Source: an uncultured beta proteobacterium
GTDB lineage: Bacteria; Pseudomonadota; Gammaproteobacteria; Burkholderiales; SG8-39
Reading direction: 5' to 3'
Length of the DNA stretch: 14,616 nt
Assembly: GCA_902826155.1 (NCBI GenBank)
Contig: CADEDU010000066.1
Span: 16,736 to 31,351, forward strand
The translations under genes were made by a program, and so were the position numbers. Within the stretch, counting starts at the first letter, position 1, and the number at the start of each line of letters is the position of its first letter. Under the pieces are notes generated by a model. It was given only the letters and a program-made list of their open reading frames with translations. It was not told the DNA's origin and made no database searches. Below, in pieces: positions 1 through 6,765 of the stretch.

Positions 1-447
1 CACGAACTCCTGCAGCGTCTTGACCGGCAGCGACGGATGCACGCCGACGATCATCGCGCTGGTCCCGAACGCCGAGATCGGCACGAAATCCTTGAGCGGG
101 TCGTACGACACTTTCTGAAAGTGCGGAATGATCGAGATCTGCGGCACCGCGCAGAAGAACAGGGTGTAGCCATCGGCCGCTGCACGCGCAACGAATTCCG
201 CCGCGACCGCGCCGCCCGCACCGACACGATTCTCGACGATGAACGGCTGGCCGATGGTCTGCGACAGTCGCTCCGAGGCGATGCGCGCCATGTTGTCGCT
301 GTGGCCGCCCGGGGCGTAGGGCGAGATCACTCGCACCGGTTTGTGCGGCCAGCTCTGCGCCTGGACAAGCGAGGCGAGTGCCACCAGCGATATGAATGCG
401 GTCCATCGAACGACCGCCAGGGCGGAACGACGTTGCTCGATTTGCAT
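1..447 (-). CDS. Bug/TctC-family tripartite tricarboxylate transporter substrate-binding protein (C-terminus cut off)
   Basis: Periplasmic solute-binding protein of the Bug family, which captures carboxylates or related small organics for TTT-type uptake. Only the first 149 codons are present; the gene runs off the left edge (family members are about 320 residues). The N-terminus has a basic stretch, a hydrophobic core and a signal-peptidase-I-like site after about residue 30 (LVQA-QSWP). Typical family motifs follow: KPVRVISPYAPGG with an Asp shortly after, ENRVGAGGA, and ADGYTLFF. The ATG start is supported by a strong GGAGGAG Shine-Dalgarno (452-458) four bases upstream. It lies 94 bp downstream of the M74 peptidase gene on the same strand, so it may be the last visible gene of that operon or have its own promoter. 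No TctA/TctB membrane genes are visible; Bug proteins are often encoded alone. The ligand cannot be predicted. Confidence 0.93.
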   Translation of the reverse strand, partial: MQIEQRRSALAVVRWTAFISLVALASLVQAQSWPHKPVRVISPYAPGGHSDNMARIASERLSQTIGQPFIVENRVGAGGAVAAEFVARAAADGYTLFFCAVPQISIIPHFQKVSYDPLKDFVPISAFGTSAMIVGVHPSLPVKTLQEFV

Positions 448-500
448 GGTGCTCCTCCACACTTCGCCCGACCTGTCTGCCGGGGTTGGACCGGTCGAGG

Positions 501-534
501 TTGCCTGACCCGCCAGGCCTGATTGCCTGAACCG
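501..534. repeat. Imperfect 12-bp direct repeat upstream of the Bug gene
   Basis: TTGCCTGACCCG (501-512) and TTGCCTGAACCG (523-534) differ at one position and start 22 bp apart, about two helical turns. They lie in the 94-bp gap between the M74 peptidase and the Bug gene. The GCCTG/CAGGC elements inside can also pair into two mutually exclusive small stems (503-518 or 514-529). The block could be an operator for the Bug gene, a weak terminator of the upstream gene, or chance. Confidence 0.3.
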
Positions 535-541
535 GCCGGGC

Positions 542-1261
542 CTACTTGCGCGCCGGCAACGGCTTGCACGGCACGATGAAATCCACGTGGTAGTGATTGT
601 CGTGCCGCGACCAGGCGCGCTCTTTCATGTACGGCAGATGACGGATGGCGGCGCCGCGTTTGGTCGCGAGCAGCTTGGGCTGCAGCGGCGGATCGAGGAT
701 CACCACGCGAATGCCGATCTTGCGCGCCTTCGCCGCTTCGCTCAGCTGGAACAGGTGCTCGGCGATCGCGTCGAAGTCGATGCTCAGATCGCCCAGGCGC
801 CCGGCCTTATCGAATGCGAGGTCGTAACCCCACTTGTTGCTGGCATCGATCGGCACCGGCACCGATCGGCCCGAGGCATCGCGCAACGGCACGAAGAAAT
901 CGACCGACAGACCGGTCTGATGCGTGCGATGCGGCGGAATCGGCCCGCCGTTCTTGAATCCGGTCTCGCCGTAGATGTAGGTGACGTCGGGTTGCACTTT
1001 GTGCGCACCCTCGTAGGCCGCGAGCACGATGTCGTGGATCGCGCTGTGCACGAACGTTCGGCCGAGCTCGTTGCCACGCGGCGTGTACGTACGGAAGTTC
1101 GGTCCGTCGATCGGCATGGCCACACCGTTTTCGAGCCGGCCGTTCCAGTAAGTGCCATAACATATGCTGGCCGGCGATTGCGCCATCGCGACTTGCGTCA
1201 ACGCGAGCGCAGTCACTGTCGATGCGATGGTACGAATCACGGTGAGCACGACGTTGGGCAT
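542..1261 (-). CDS. Secreted M74 (MepA-like) metallopeptidase, putative murein endopeptidase
   Basis: A 239-residue protein resembling penicillin-insensitive murein endopeptidases (MEROPS M74, LAS group), zinc enzymes that cut cross-links in peptidoglycan. Visible evidence is the HxxHxxGxxxD signature (H111, H114, D121, inside IPPHRTHQTGLSVDF) and a second metal/catalytic block, RHDNHYHVDF, with H220, H223 and H225. The N-terminus is hydrophobic with an AxA-type cleavage site after about residue 28 (VAMA-QS), so the mature enzyme should be periplasmic. C34 and C232 could form a disulphide. It is a little shorter than E. coli MepA and diverged outside the motifs. The ATG lies two bases after the stop of the MBL gene with only a weak GGA upstream, suggesting translational coupling. 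Its place behind two small-molecule enzymes is unusual. The substrate could be another D-amino-acid peptide; fold assignment is firmer than substrate. Confidence 0.82.
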   Translation of the reverse strand: MPNVVLTVIRTIASTVTALALTQVAMAQSPASICYGTYWNGRLENGVAMPIDGPNFRTYTPRGNELGRTFVHSAIHDIVLAAYEGAHKVQPDVTYIYGETGFKNGGPIPPHRTHQTGLSVDFFVPLRDASGRSVPVPIDASNKWGYDLAFDKAGRLGDLSIDFDAIAEHLFQLSEAAKARKIGIRVVILDPPLQPKLLATKRGAAIRHLPYMKERAWSRHDNHYHVDFIVPCKPLPARK

Positions 1262-1263
1262 TT

Positions 1264-2136
1264 TCAGATCCAGTTAATGTCGAACCGCCCGGCGCGCGTG
1301 ATCACGCGACACGCATGTGGCTCGGCGAAATGCGTCGGCATCAGGATCGCATCGCGATCGGCGATGTCTTCCAGCAGCGCCAGGCGCGTATGTAGCGCTG
1401 TGCCCCGATCGTCGTCGAACGACGAGCAGAGCTCCGGATACGGAATCTGCACCGGATGATGCAGTACGTCGCCGCAAAACAGGCCTTCTCCGCCATCGTC
1501 ACGCAGCCGGATCTTGATGTGGCCGGGCGTGTGTCCGGGTGCGGCTTCGACCGTGAGTTGCCCGAGCGCGTGGCCGTCATCGACCAGGATCATCTGACCG
1601 GCCTCGGCAATCGGCAGCACGCTGTCGGCGAACACGCTCTCGTTGAAACGGTTCGGCGGGTAGTCGGGGCGGCGTGCATCCCAACGCGCGAACTCCGTTT
1701 TGCTCCACAGGTACTTCGCATTGGGAAACGTCGGCACCCAGCGGCCATCGGCCAGCTGCGTGTTCCAGCCGACGTGATCGGCGTGCAGGTGGGTGCAGAA
1801 CACGAAGTCGATCTGCTCGGGTGTGACGCCTGCGGCCTGCAGATTGTGCAGCCACGGGCCGTCGCGCATGTCGAAGTGCGGCGAGGTGCGCGGCTTGTGA
1901 TTGCCGATACAGCAGTCGATCAACACGGTGTGCCGCCCGGTGCGCACCAACCAGCTATGGTGGCTCGAGCGGATGCGTTGGCCGTCCAGTTGCATATACG
2001 TGGGCGCGAGCCAGTGCTTTTCCGCTTCCCAGATTGCGCCGCGAAAGGCCGGAAACATGAACTTCGTCTCGAGCGATGGCCCGAGATAGTCCTCGACCCG
2101 TGTCACCGTGGTCGCACCGATGCGAAGCGTGGTCAT
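1264..2136 (-). CDS. MBL-fold metallo-hydrolase, AHL-lactonase-like
   Basis: A 290-residue metallo-beta-lactamase-fold hydrolase expected to bind two metal ions and open an ester, lactone or thioester. The metal ligands are all present: HLHADH (H116, H118, D120, H121), H202 in PGHTPGH, D223 in FCGDVLHH, and H269 in PTHF. The LIDCCIGNHK stretch near residue 75 resembles the N-acyl-homoserine-lactonase branch, but this branch includes many enzymes with other substrates, so quorum quenching should not be assumed. There is no signal peptide, so it is probably cytoplasmic. I chose the ATG that overlaps the GMC stop codon by one base (TGATG), preceded by GGGAGAG; a TTG one codon earlier is a less likely start. 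Coupling to the GMC gene suggests hydrolysis of a lactone or ester made by, or feeding, that oxidoreductase; this is inference. Confidence 0.9.
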   Translation of the reverse strand: MTTLRIGATTVTRVEDYLGPSLETKFMFPAFRGAIWEAEKHWLAPTYMQLDGQRIRSSHHSWLVRTGRHTVLIDCCIGNHKPRTSPHFDMRDGPWLHNLQAAGVTPEQIDFVFCTHLHADHVGWNTQLADGRWVPTFPNAKYLWSKTEFARWDARRPDYPPNRFNESVFADSVLPIAEAGQMILVDDGHALGQLTVEAAPGHTPGHIKIRLRDDGGEGLFCGDVLHHPVQIPYPELCSSFDDDRGTALHTRLALLEDIADRDAILMPTHFAEPHACRVITRAGRFDINWI

Positions 2137-3758
2137 CAACGGCTCTCCCGCACCAGCGCTGCGCCGCGCTCGGCGATCATCAGCGTGGGTGAGTTGGTAT
2201 TGCCCGAAGTGATGGTGGGCATGACTGACGCGTCGATCACGCGCAGCCGCTCGATGCCGCGCACGCGCAGTTCGGGCGTGAGCACCGCCAGCGGATCGTC
2301 CGCGCGGCCCATCTTGCAGGTGCCCACCGGATGGAAAATGGTGGTGCCGACGTTGCCCGCGGCCCGCGCCAGTTCGGCATCCGATTGAAGCGACGGACCG
2401 GGCAGGAATTCTTCAGGCGCGTATTTCCGCATCGCCACCGATTGCGTGACGATGCGCCGCGTCAGGCGCAGCGCGTCGACCGCCACCTTGCGGTCCGCAT
2501 CGGTCGACAGGTAGTTCAACTTGATCGCCGGATGCGCGAGCGGGTCGGCCGACTTGATCTGCACCGTGCCGCGCGAAGTCGGCCGCAGGTTGCACACGCT
2601 TGCGGTGAACGCCGGAAACTTGTGCAGCGGATCGCCGAATTTGTCCAGTGACAGGGGCTGCACGTGATACTCGATGTTGGCCGAGGATTGCGCCGGGTCC
2701 GACCTGGCGAACGCACCCATCTGCGAAGGCGCCATGGTGAGCGGCCCGCGGCGAAACAGCGCGTACCCCAGGCCCATCTTCGCCTTGCCCAGCCACGAAT
2801 TGGCGAGCGTGTTGAGGGTGAGCACGTTCTGCACTTTGAACGCCATGCGCAGTTGCAGATGGTCCTGCAGATTGGCCCCGACGCCCGGCGCGTCGAGCAC
2901 GACGCCGATGCCATGCTGCTGCAGTAGCGCGCCCGGTCCGATGCCCGAAAGCTGCAGCAGTTGCGGACTGCCGATCGCGCCGGCGGCGAGGATCGTTTCG
3001 CGTCGTGCGGTGACCGCGCGCGACTGGCCATCGACCGCGAGTTCCACCCCGCACGCCGTGCGTCCGTCGAGCAGCACTCGCCGTACATGCGCGTTGGCGA
3101 TCACCTTCAAATTGGCGCGCTGCTGCACCGGTCGGACGAACGCCTTGGTGGCGTTCCAGCGTACGCCGGTGCGTTGATTCACCTCGAAGCGGCTGGAGCC
3201 TTCGTTGTCGCCGCGATTGAAGTCATCGATGCGCGGAATGCCGGTTTCCGCTGCCGCTTCGCAGAATGCGTCCAGGATCTCCCACGACAGACGCTGCTGT
3301 TCGACCCGCCACTCGCCGCCCGCGCCGTGCAGATCGTTCGCGCCGCGCCAGTGATCTTCGGTCTGCTTGAACACCGGTAGCACGCTTCGCCACGACCAGG
3401 ACGGATCACCGGTCAGCTCGGCCCAGCGATCGTAGTCGTGCGACTGGCCGCGCAGGTACAGCATGGCGTTGATCGACGAGCAGCCGCCCAGCACCTTGCC
3501 GCGCGCGTACAGGATGCTGCGGCCATTGAGTCCGGGATCGGGCTCGGTCTTGTAGCACCAGTCGGTGCGCGGATTGCCAATGCAGTAGAGGTACCCGACC
3601 GGAATATGGATCCAGATCCAGTCGTCCTTGCCGCCGGCTTCGATCAGGCAGACGGTAACGTTCGCATCCGCCGACAGGCGATTGGCGAGCAGGCACCCCG
3701 CGGTGCCGCCGCCGACGATGACGTAGTCGAACGTCCCGATGCTTGGATTGGTCTGCAC
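2136..3758 (-). CDS. GMC-family FAD-dependent oxidoreductase (choline/alcohol dehydrogenase-like)
   Basis: A 540-residue glucose-methanol-choline oxidoreductase that oxidises an alcohol using FAD. The N-terminus carries the dinucleotide-binding fold: FDYVIVGGGTAGC (GGGTAG at 16-21), then E40 at the end of the second strand (IEAGG). The GMC signature follows (ARGKVLGGCSSINAMLYLRG, residues about 85-104), and the C-terminal block has the catalytic His in FHPVGTCKMG (H476) and active-site Asn in TSGNTNSPT (N520/N522). The length is normal and there is no signal peptide. The start is GTG, eight codons before the FAD strand. An exceptionally strong AAGGAGGA lies only two or three bases upstream, a short spacing, but no other in-frame start fits. 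Annotations such as choline dehydrogenase are common for this family but no betaine genes are nearby, so the substrate is open. It heads the minus-strand cluster. Confidence 0.94.
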   Translation of the reverse strand: MQTNPSIGTFDYVIVGGGTAGCLLANRLSADANVTVCLIEAGGKDDWIWIHIPVGYLYCIGNPRTDWCYKTEPDPGLNGRSILYARGKVLGGCSSINAMLYLRGQSHDYDRWAELTGDPSWSWRSVLPVFKQTEDHWRGANDLHGAGGEWRVEQQRLSWEILDAFCEAAAETGIPRIDDFNRGDNEGSSRFEVNQRTGVRWNATKAFVRPVQQRANLKVIANAHVRRVLLDGRTACGVELAVDGQSRAVTARRETILAAGAIGSPQLLQLSGIGPGALLQQHGIGVVLDAPGVGANLQDHLQLRMAFKVQNVLTLNTLANSWLGKAKMGLGYALFRRGPLTMAPSQMGAFARSDPAQSSANIEYHVQPLSLDKFGDPLHKFPAFTASVCNLRPTSRGTVQIKSADPLAHPAIKLNYLSTDADRKVAVDALRLTRRIVTQSVAMRKYAPEEFLPGPSLQSDAELARAAGNVGTTIFHPVGTCKMGRADDPLAVLTPELRVRGIERLRVIDASVMPTITSGNTNSPTLMIAERGAALVRESR

Positions 3759-3780
3759 GCTCCTCCTTCTGCGACCGCTG

Positions 3781-3801
3781 CCGGTCGTTATGACTGACCG
3801 G
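3781..3801. promoter_or_regulatory. Dyad CCGGTC-N9-GACCGG in the GMC 5' region (operator candidate)
   Basis: CCGGTC (3781-3786) and GACCGG (3796-3801) form a perfect 6-bp inverted repeat with a 9-base spacer, 23-43 bp upstream of the GMC start codon. It directly follows a possible minus-strand -10 element (TACAAT, complement of 3802-3807). A regulator bound here would sit over the transcription start. The base composition makes short GC dyads common, so this is a candidate only. Confidence 0.35.
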
Positions 3802-3807
3802 ATTGTA
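3802..3807 (-). promoter_or_regulatory. Possible -10 box for the GMC operon
   Basis: On the minus strand the hexamer reads TACAAT, five of six matches to the sigma-70 -10 consensus, in one of the more AT-rich stretches of the divergent region. It would place transcription start roughly 35 bases before the GTG. No convincing -35 lies 16-18 bp upstream, so an activator would be needed or the match is chance. Confidence 0.3.
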
Positions 3808-4043
3808 ATCAGGGCCTTGCGACGGCATCGGTGTGCCCGGCGACGAAACCTGCCCTCGGGGCTAGCGACCAGATCCGTGGAATTTTTCTCACTTTCTCCC
3901 GCGGCATTGAACCGATTGGGCCGTCGTAGCGACTCATCTTCGGCAACGCGCTTGACGGCGAATCAGATGTGGGGAGATGCCCTGTGTCGATCCTGCCAGC
4001 TGATGCGGTGAATCCGTTTCGGTAGTGCGACAGCGCCGCGCCT

Positions 4044-4076
4044 TGGACTCCGAGCTTTGGCCAAGCTCGGAGTCCA
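4044..4076. repeat. Perfect 14-bp inverted repeat (hairpin) with 5-base loop
   Basis: TGGACTCCGAGCTT (4044-4057), loop TGGCC, then AAGCTCGGAGTCCA (4063-4076), with no mismatch. As RNA this would be a very stable stem on either strand. Neither side has the T-run of a classical Rho-independent terminator (the plus strand continues ATGATCTTTG). It lies about 150 bp upstream of pxpB, where no known gene needs terminating from the left. Possible roles are an attenuator or leader element, the 3' end of a small RNA, an operator, or a copy of a genome-wide repeat. Confidence 0.8.
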
Positions 4077-4221
4077 TGATCTTTGCGCCACGCTGCCGGC
4101 GCCGGCCAGCGTGCATACCCGGCTACCATTGCGCCCTCGGATCTTCGCTGCGCGCCGCATCGGCCGCGCACGCGAGCCGCATTCGGCGTCTGCCGCCCTG
4201 ATCTCAATCGTTCCCGACCGC

Positions 4222-4944
4222 GTGACGCGTCCTGCCCGCATCCAACCGACGGCGATCGTCCCAATGGGGGATGCCGCCGTCCTGGTCGAATTCGCCGACC
4301 ATGTCGATCTCGCGATCAACGCGGCGATCCAGGCAATCGTTGCGCGCATTCGCGCCGGCCAGGCGCCGTGGGTGCGTGACGTCGTGCCGGCATTCGCGGC
4401 ACTCGCGGTGCACATCGATCCGGACCATATCGGCAGCGCCGACCCGATCGAACTGGTGCGCGCGTTGATCGAGGAACACGGCAGGACTCGCGCAACGAGC
4501 ACCATCGCTGCGCGGCGTGTCGAAGTGCCGGTGTGCTACGACGCGGAGTTCGCGCTCGATCTGGAGCCGGTGATGGCGCGCACCCGCTTGTCGGCCGAGC
4601 AGGTCGCCACGCGCCACGCCGAGCCTGACTATCACGTGCTGATGATGGGCTTCGCACCCGGTCACCCGTATCTGGGAGGATTGGACGCGAAGCTCGCGAT
4701 CCCGCGCCGTGCCACGCCGCGGCCGGTCGTGCCCGCGGGCTCGATCGCGATCGCCAATCAGCAGTGCGTGGTGTACCCCTACGCGATCTCGGGCGGCTGG
4801 AACGTCATCGGCCGCACGCCGCTGAAGATCTTCGATGCGCATCGCGCTGAGCCGAGCCTGTTCCTGCCCGGTGATGCGGTGAAGTTCGTGCCGATCGATC
4901 GGGCGCGCTTTGCACGCCTGGCCGACGAGGCGGGCACTGCATGA
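4222..4944 (+). CDS. pxpB: 5-oxoprolinase subunit PxpB (KipI/allophanate-hydrolase subunit 1 family)
   Basis: Subunit B of the ATP-dependent bacterial 5-oxoprolinase, which with PxpC and PxpA hydrolyses 5-oxoproline to glutamate in the cytoplasm. The 240 residues carry the family hallmarks: GDAAVLVEFAD near residues 16-26, MMGFAPGHPYLGGL at about 141-154, IPRRATPRPVVPAGSIAIA at 160-178, and the YPYAISGGWNVIGRTP block at about 185-200, where most relatives have PGGW. The frame is open further upstream, but the GTG at 4222 gives the usual 15-residue lead into the GD motif; the ATG at 4264 would start inside that motif. No clear Shine-Dalgarno precedes the GTG, so the exact start is less certain than the gene. 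It is first in the B-C-A order, the same as ybgJ-ybgK-ybgL in E. coli. Kip-type sporulation roles apply only in Bacillus. Confidence 0.94.
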   Translation: MTRPARIQPTAIVPMGDAAVLVEFADHVDLAINAAIQAIVARIRAGQAPWVRDVVPAFAALAVHIDPDHIGSADPIELVRALIEEHGRTRATSTIAARRVEVPVCYDAEFALDLEPVMARTRLSAEQVATRHAEPDYHVLMMGFAPGHPYLGGLDAKLAIPRRATPRPVVPAGSIAIANQQCVVYPYAISGGWNVIGRTPLKIFDAHRAEPSLFLPGDAVKFVPIDRARFARLADEAGTA

Positions 4945-4970
4945 GCGCCAGACGGGGCAGGTCGCGATGA
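4941..4970 (+). other. Nine-codon mini-ORF bridging pxpB and pxpC
   Basis: An ATG at 4941 overlaps the pxpB stop as ATGA. It opens a frame of nine sense codons (MSARRGRSR) closed by TGA at 4968-4970, which overlaps the pxpC ATG at 4967, again as ATGA. The 22-base gap between pxpB and pxpC is thus spanned without a break in potential translation. Ribosomes could pass by two successive stop-start events. The peptide itself is probably irrelevant, and chance is possible in so short a frame. Confidence 0.35.
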
Positions 4971-6001
4971 GCTTGGTCGTCGAGCGGCCCGGGCTGCTCT
5001 CCACGGTGCAGGATCTGGGCCGCTTCGGCTGGCAGCACATCGGCATCGTGCCCTGTGGTGCGATGGATCCCGAGTCGCTGCAGATCGCCAACGCGCTCGT
5101 GGGCAATGCGCCGGGCGATGCGGCGATCGAGATCACGGTGCGAGGACCGGAGCTGCTGATCGAGCGGCAGATGCTGATCGCGCTGAGCGGCGCGCCGATG
5201 GCCGCGCAGCTATCCCACAAAGGCGGTGCGCTGGTGCCGGTGCCATCGGATCGGCCGGTACTCGTGCCAAGCGGCTCGCGACTCGTCTGCGGGTCGCTGT
5301 CGCGCGGAACGCGTGCATACCTCGCCGTGGCTGGCGGCATTGCCTGCAAGCCGGTGCTCGACAGTCGCTCGACCTATCTGCCCGGGGAATTCGGCGGGCT
5401 GGCCGGGCGTGCGCTGCGAAGCGGTGACCGGTTGCCCGTGGCGAGCAACATCGCGACGCTCTCGCGCGAGCGCTTCGCCGGGCTGACGCGACGGTCACGT
5501 ACCGCGATGCACGAACAGGGCATGACGAGCACGCGCTGGTCGGTGCCATCGCAGACCGTGTCCGGCAGTGAAGAGCTGACCGTGCGATTCGTCGATGGGC
5601 ATCATGCCGCGCTGTTCACCGAACGCTCGCGCCAGGTGTTCACCAACGAGTGGTATCGCATCGCGCCCGAGTCCAACCGCATGGGCTATCGCCTGGCTGG
5701 TCCGAAGCTGGACCGAACCAGGAACGTCGATGTGCTGTCCGAGCCCACCGCATTGGGAACGGTGCAGGTTCCCGCCGACGGCGCGCCGATCGTGCTGATG
5801 GCCGACCATCAAACCACCGGCGGCTATGCCAAGATCGCCGAGGTGATCAGCGCCGACATGCCGCGTCTGGCGCAGTTGCGTCCGGGCGGACTGTTGCGAT
5901 TCCAGTCGTGCCAGCTCAGCGTGGCCATCGCGCTGCGCGAACAGGCCCGCCAGCGGCTGAGAACGATGTGCCGATCCATTGCCTGGGAGTACGGAACGTG
6001 A
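4967..6001 (+). CDS. pxpC: 5-oxoprolinase subunit PxpC (biotin-dependent carboxyltransferase-like fold)
   Basis: Subunit C of the 5-oxoprolinase complex, 344 residues, cytoplasmic. It has the KipA/allophanate-hydrolase-subunit-2 motifs in order: ERPGLLSTVQDLGRFGWQHIG at about 6-26, CGAMDPESLQIANALVGN at about 30-47, GTRAYLAVAGGI in the middle, SNRMGYRLAG, and HQTTGGYAKIAEVISADMPRLAQLRPGG near the C-terminus. Automated tools often call such proteins biotin-dependent carboxyltransferase or urea amidolyase, but the linkage to pxpB and pxpA supports the oxoprolinase role. The ATG at 4967 fits the conserved start just before SLVVERPG; upstream in-frame codons back to a TTG at 4910 would overlap pxpB and add unrelated sequence. 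The site before the ATG is weak (GGGGCAGG), suggesting coupling. The stop overlaps the pxpA start. Confidence 0.94.
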   Translation: MSLVVERPGLLSTVQDLGRFGWQHIGIVPCGAMDPESLQIANALVGNAPGDAAIEITVRGPELLIERQMLIALSGAPMAAQLSHKGGALVPVPSDRPVLVPSGSRLVCGSLSRGTRAYLAVAGGIACKPVLDSRSTYLPGEFGGLAGRALRSGDRLPVASNIATLSRERFAGLTRRSRTAMHEQGMTSTRWSVPSQTVSGSEELTVRFVDGHHAALFTERSRQVFTNEWYRIAPESNRMGYRLAGPKLDRTRNVDVLSEPTALGTVQVPADGAPIVLMADHQTTGGYAKIAEVISADMPRLAQLRPGGLLRFQSCQLSVAIALREQARQRLRTMCRSIAWEYGT

Positions 6002-6765
6002 GTGCAGCGAAGGCCTGTATCGATCTGAACTGCGACATGGGCGAGAGCTATGGCGTATGGCAGTTGGGCGACGACGCCAACATCATGCCGCTCATCAGCT
6101 CGGCCAACATCGCCTGCGGCTTCCACGGCGGCGATCCGGCGACCATTCGCCAAACCGTGCGCCGCGCGGTCGATCACGGGGTATCGATCGGCGCCCATCC
6201 ATCGCTGCCCGATCTCATGGGATTCGGCCGGCGCGCGATGAAGATCTCGGTGCAGGACATGTACGACCTGATCGTGTACCAGGCCGGCGCGGTCGAAGCG
6301 TTCGCACGGGCGGCCGGCGCGCGCCTGCACCACGTCAAATGCCACGGCATGCTCTACAACATCGCCGCCAAGGATCGGGAGCTGGCCGATGCAATGGCCA
6401 GAGCGGTGCGCGATCTGGGCAAGGAGGTGATGCTCTATGCGCTATCGAACAGCGAGATGATGGCCGCCGGTGAGCGTCATGGCGTGCAGACGCTCGGAGA
6501 GGTGTTTGCCGATCGTGGCTATCAACCAGACGGCACGCTCACGCCCCGCGGACAGCCCGGCGCGATGATCGAAGACGTGAACCGCTCGGTCGCTCAGGCG
6601 CTCGGGATGATCGAGCGAGGCGAAGTGACGAGCCTGGACGGCGCCAGGGTGGCGGTGTCGGCCGGCACGCTTTGCCTGCACGGCGATCAACCCGGGGCAG
6701 TCACCTTCGCCAAAGCGATGCGCTCGGCTTTCGCCGAGCGCGGGATCACGGTGCGGGCACCGTGA
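5998..6765 (+). CDS. pxpA: 5-oxoprolinase subunit PxpA (LamB/YcsF family)
   Basis: Subunit A of the ATP-dependent 5-oxoprolinase, 255 residues, cytoplasmic. Family motifs are clear: DLNCDMGES at 9-17, SSANIACGFHGGDP at 34-47, GAHPSLPDLMGFGRR at 65-79, and YQAGAVEAF near 94-102. At the block usually written VKPHGALYN this protein has VKCHGMLYN (113-121): the His and Asn are kept but Pro and Ala are replaced. The GTG start overlaps the pxpC stop as GTGA and is preceded by GGGAG eight bases upstream, so it should be translated at a matched level. Starts further upstream in this frame would run deep inside pxpC and are rejected. It ends 19 bp from the convergent Spy-like gene, and its last codons fold into hairpins. 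Confidence 0.95.
   Translation: MSAAKACIDLNCDMGESYGVWQLGDDANIMPLISSANIACGFHGGDPATIRQTVRRAVDHGVSIGAHPSLPDLMGFGRRAMKISVQDMYDLIVYQAGAVEAFARAAGARLHHVKCHGMLYNIAAKDRELADAMARAVRDLGKEVMLYALSNSEMMAAGERHGVQTLGEVFADRGYQPDGTLTPRGQPGAMIEDVNRSVAQALGMIERGEVTSLDGARVAVSAGTLCLHGDQPGAVTFAKAMRSAFAERGITVRAP

Larger units (their letters stand above)
3759..4221. other. 463-bp divergent intergenic region
   Basis: This stretch separates the minus-strand GMC cluster from the plus-strand pxp operon. It holds the GMC operator/-10 candidates at its left end and the strong hairpin at 4044-4076. A second GC-rich near-palindrome at 4091-4111 is built on CCGGCGCCGG with CGCTG/CAGCG arms and a one-base bulge. The rest, about 3870-4040, is slightly less GC-rich than the genes. 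Open frames here, including the upstream extension of pxpB to a TTG in the hairpin, show no recognisable protein and I do not call them genes. I see no tRNA and no clear promoter for pxpB. Confidence 0.6.

Noticed and set aside
587..1459. 290-codon plus-strand open frame opposite the M74 peptidase gene
   Set aside because: The minus strand carries a complete metallopeptidase with signal peptide and metal motifs; the plus product is a low-complexity Arg/His shadow.
1264..2136. Naming the MBL protein as a quorum-quenching AHL lactonase
   Set aside because: The motif HxHxDH is shared by many MBL hydrolases; there is no luxI/luxR context to support quorum-signal hydrolysis.
1456..2388. 310-codon plus-strand open frame opposite the MBL gene
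   Set aside because: Antisense shadow of a protein with all MBL metal ligands; no domain on the plus strand.
2136..3758. Naming the GMC protein betA (choline dehydrogenase)
   Set aside because: No betaine aldehyde dehydrogenase, betI or choline transporter is present, and the family covers many alcohols.
4044..4076. Hairpin called as a classical Rho-independent terminator
   Set aside because: There is no T-run on either strand and no gene ending nearby; kept as a repeat of unknown role.
4057..4221. N-terminal extension of pxpB starting at a TTG
   Set aside because: The start would lie in the hairpin with no ribosome site, and the extra 55 residues match nothing in the PxpB family.
4204..5349. 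381-codon open frame antisense to pxpB and pxpC
   Set aside because: The Arg/Ser/Ala-rich product has no family motif, while the plus strand encodes full conserved pxpB and pxpC.
5650..5997. Upstream extension of the pxpA frame inside pxpC
   Set aside because: The Arg-rich extension overlaps conserved pxpC coding sequence; the GTG at 5998 has a good ribosome site and begins right before the family N-terminus.
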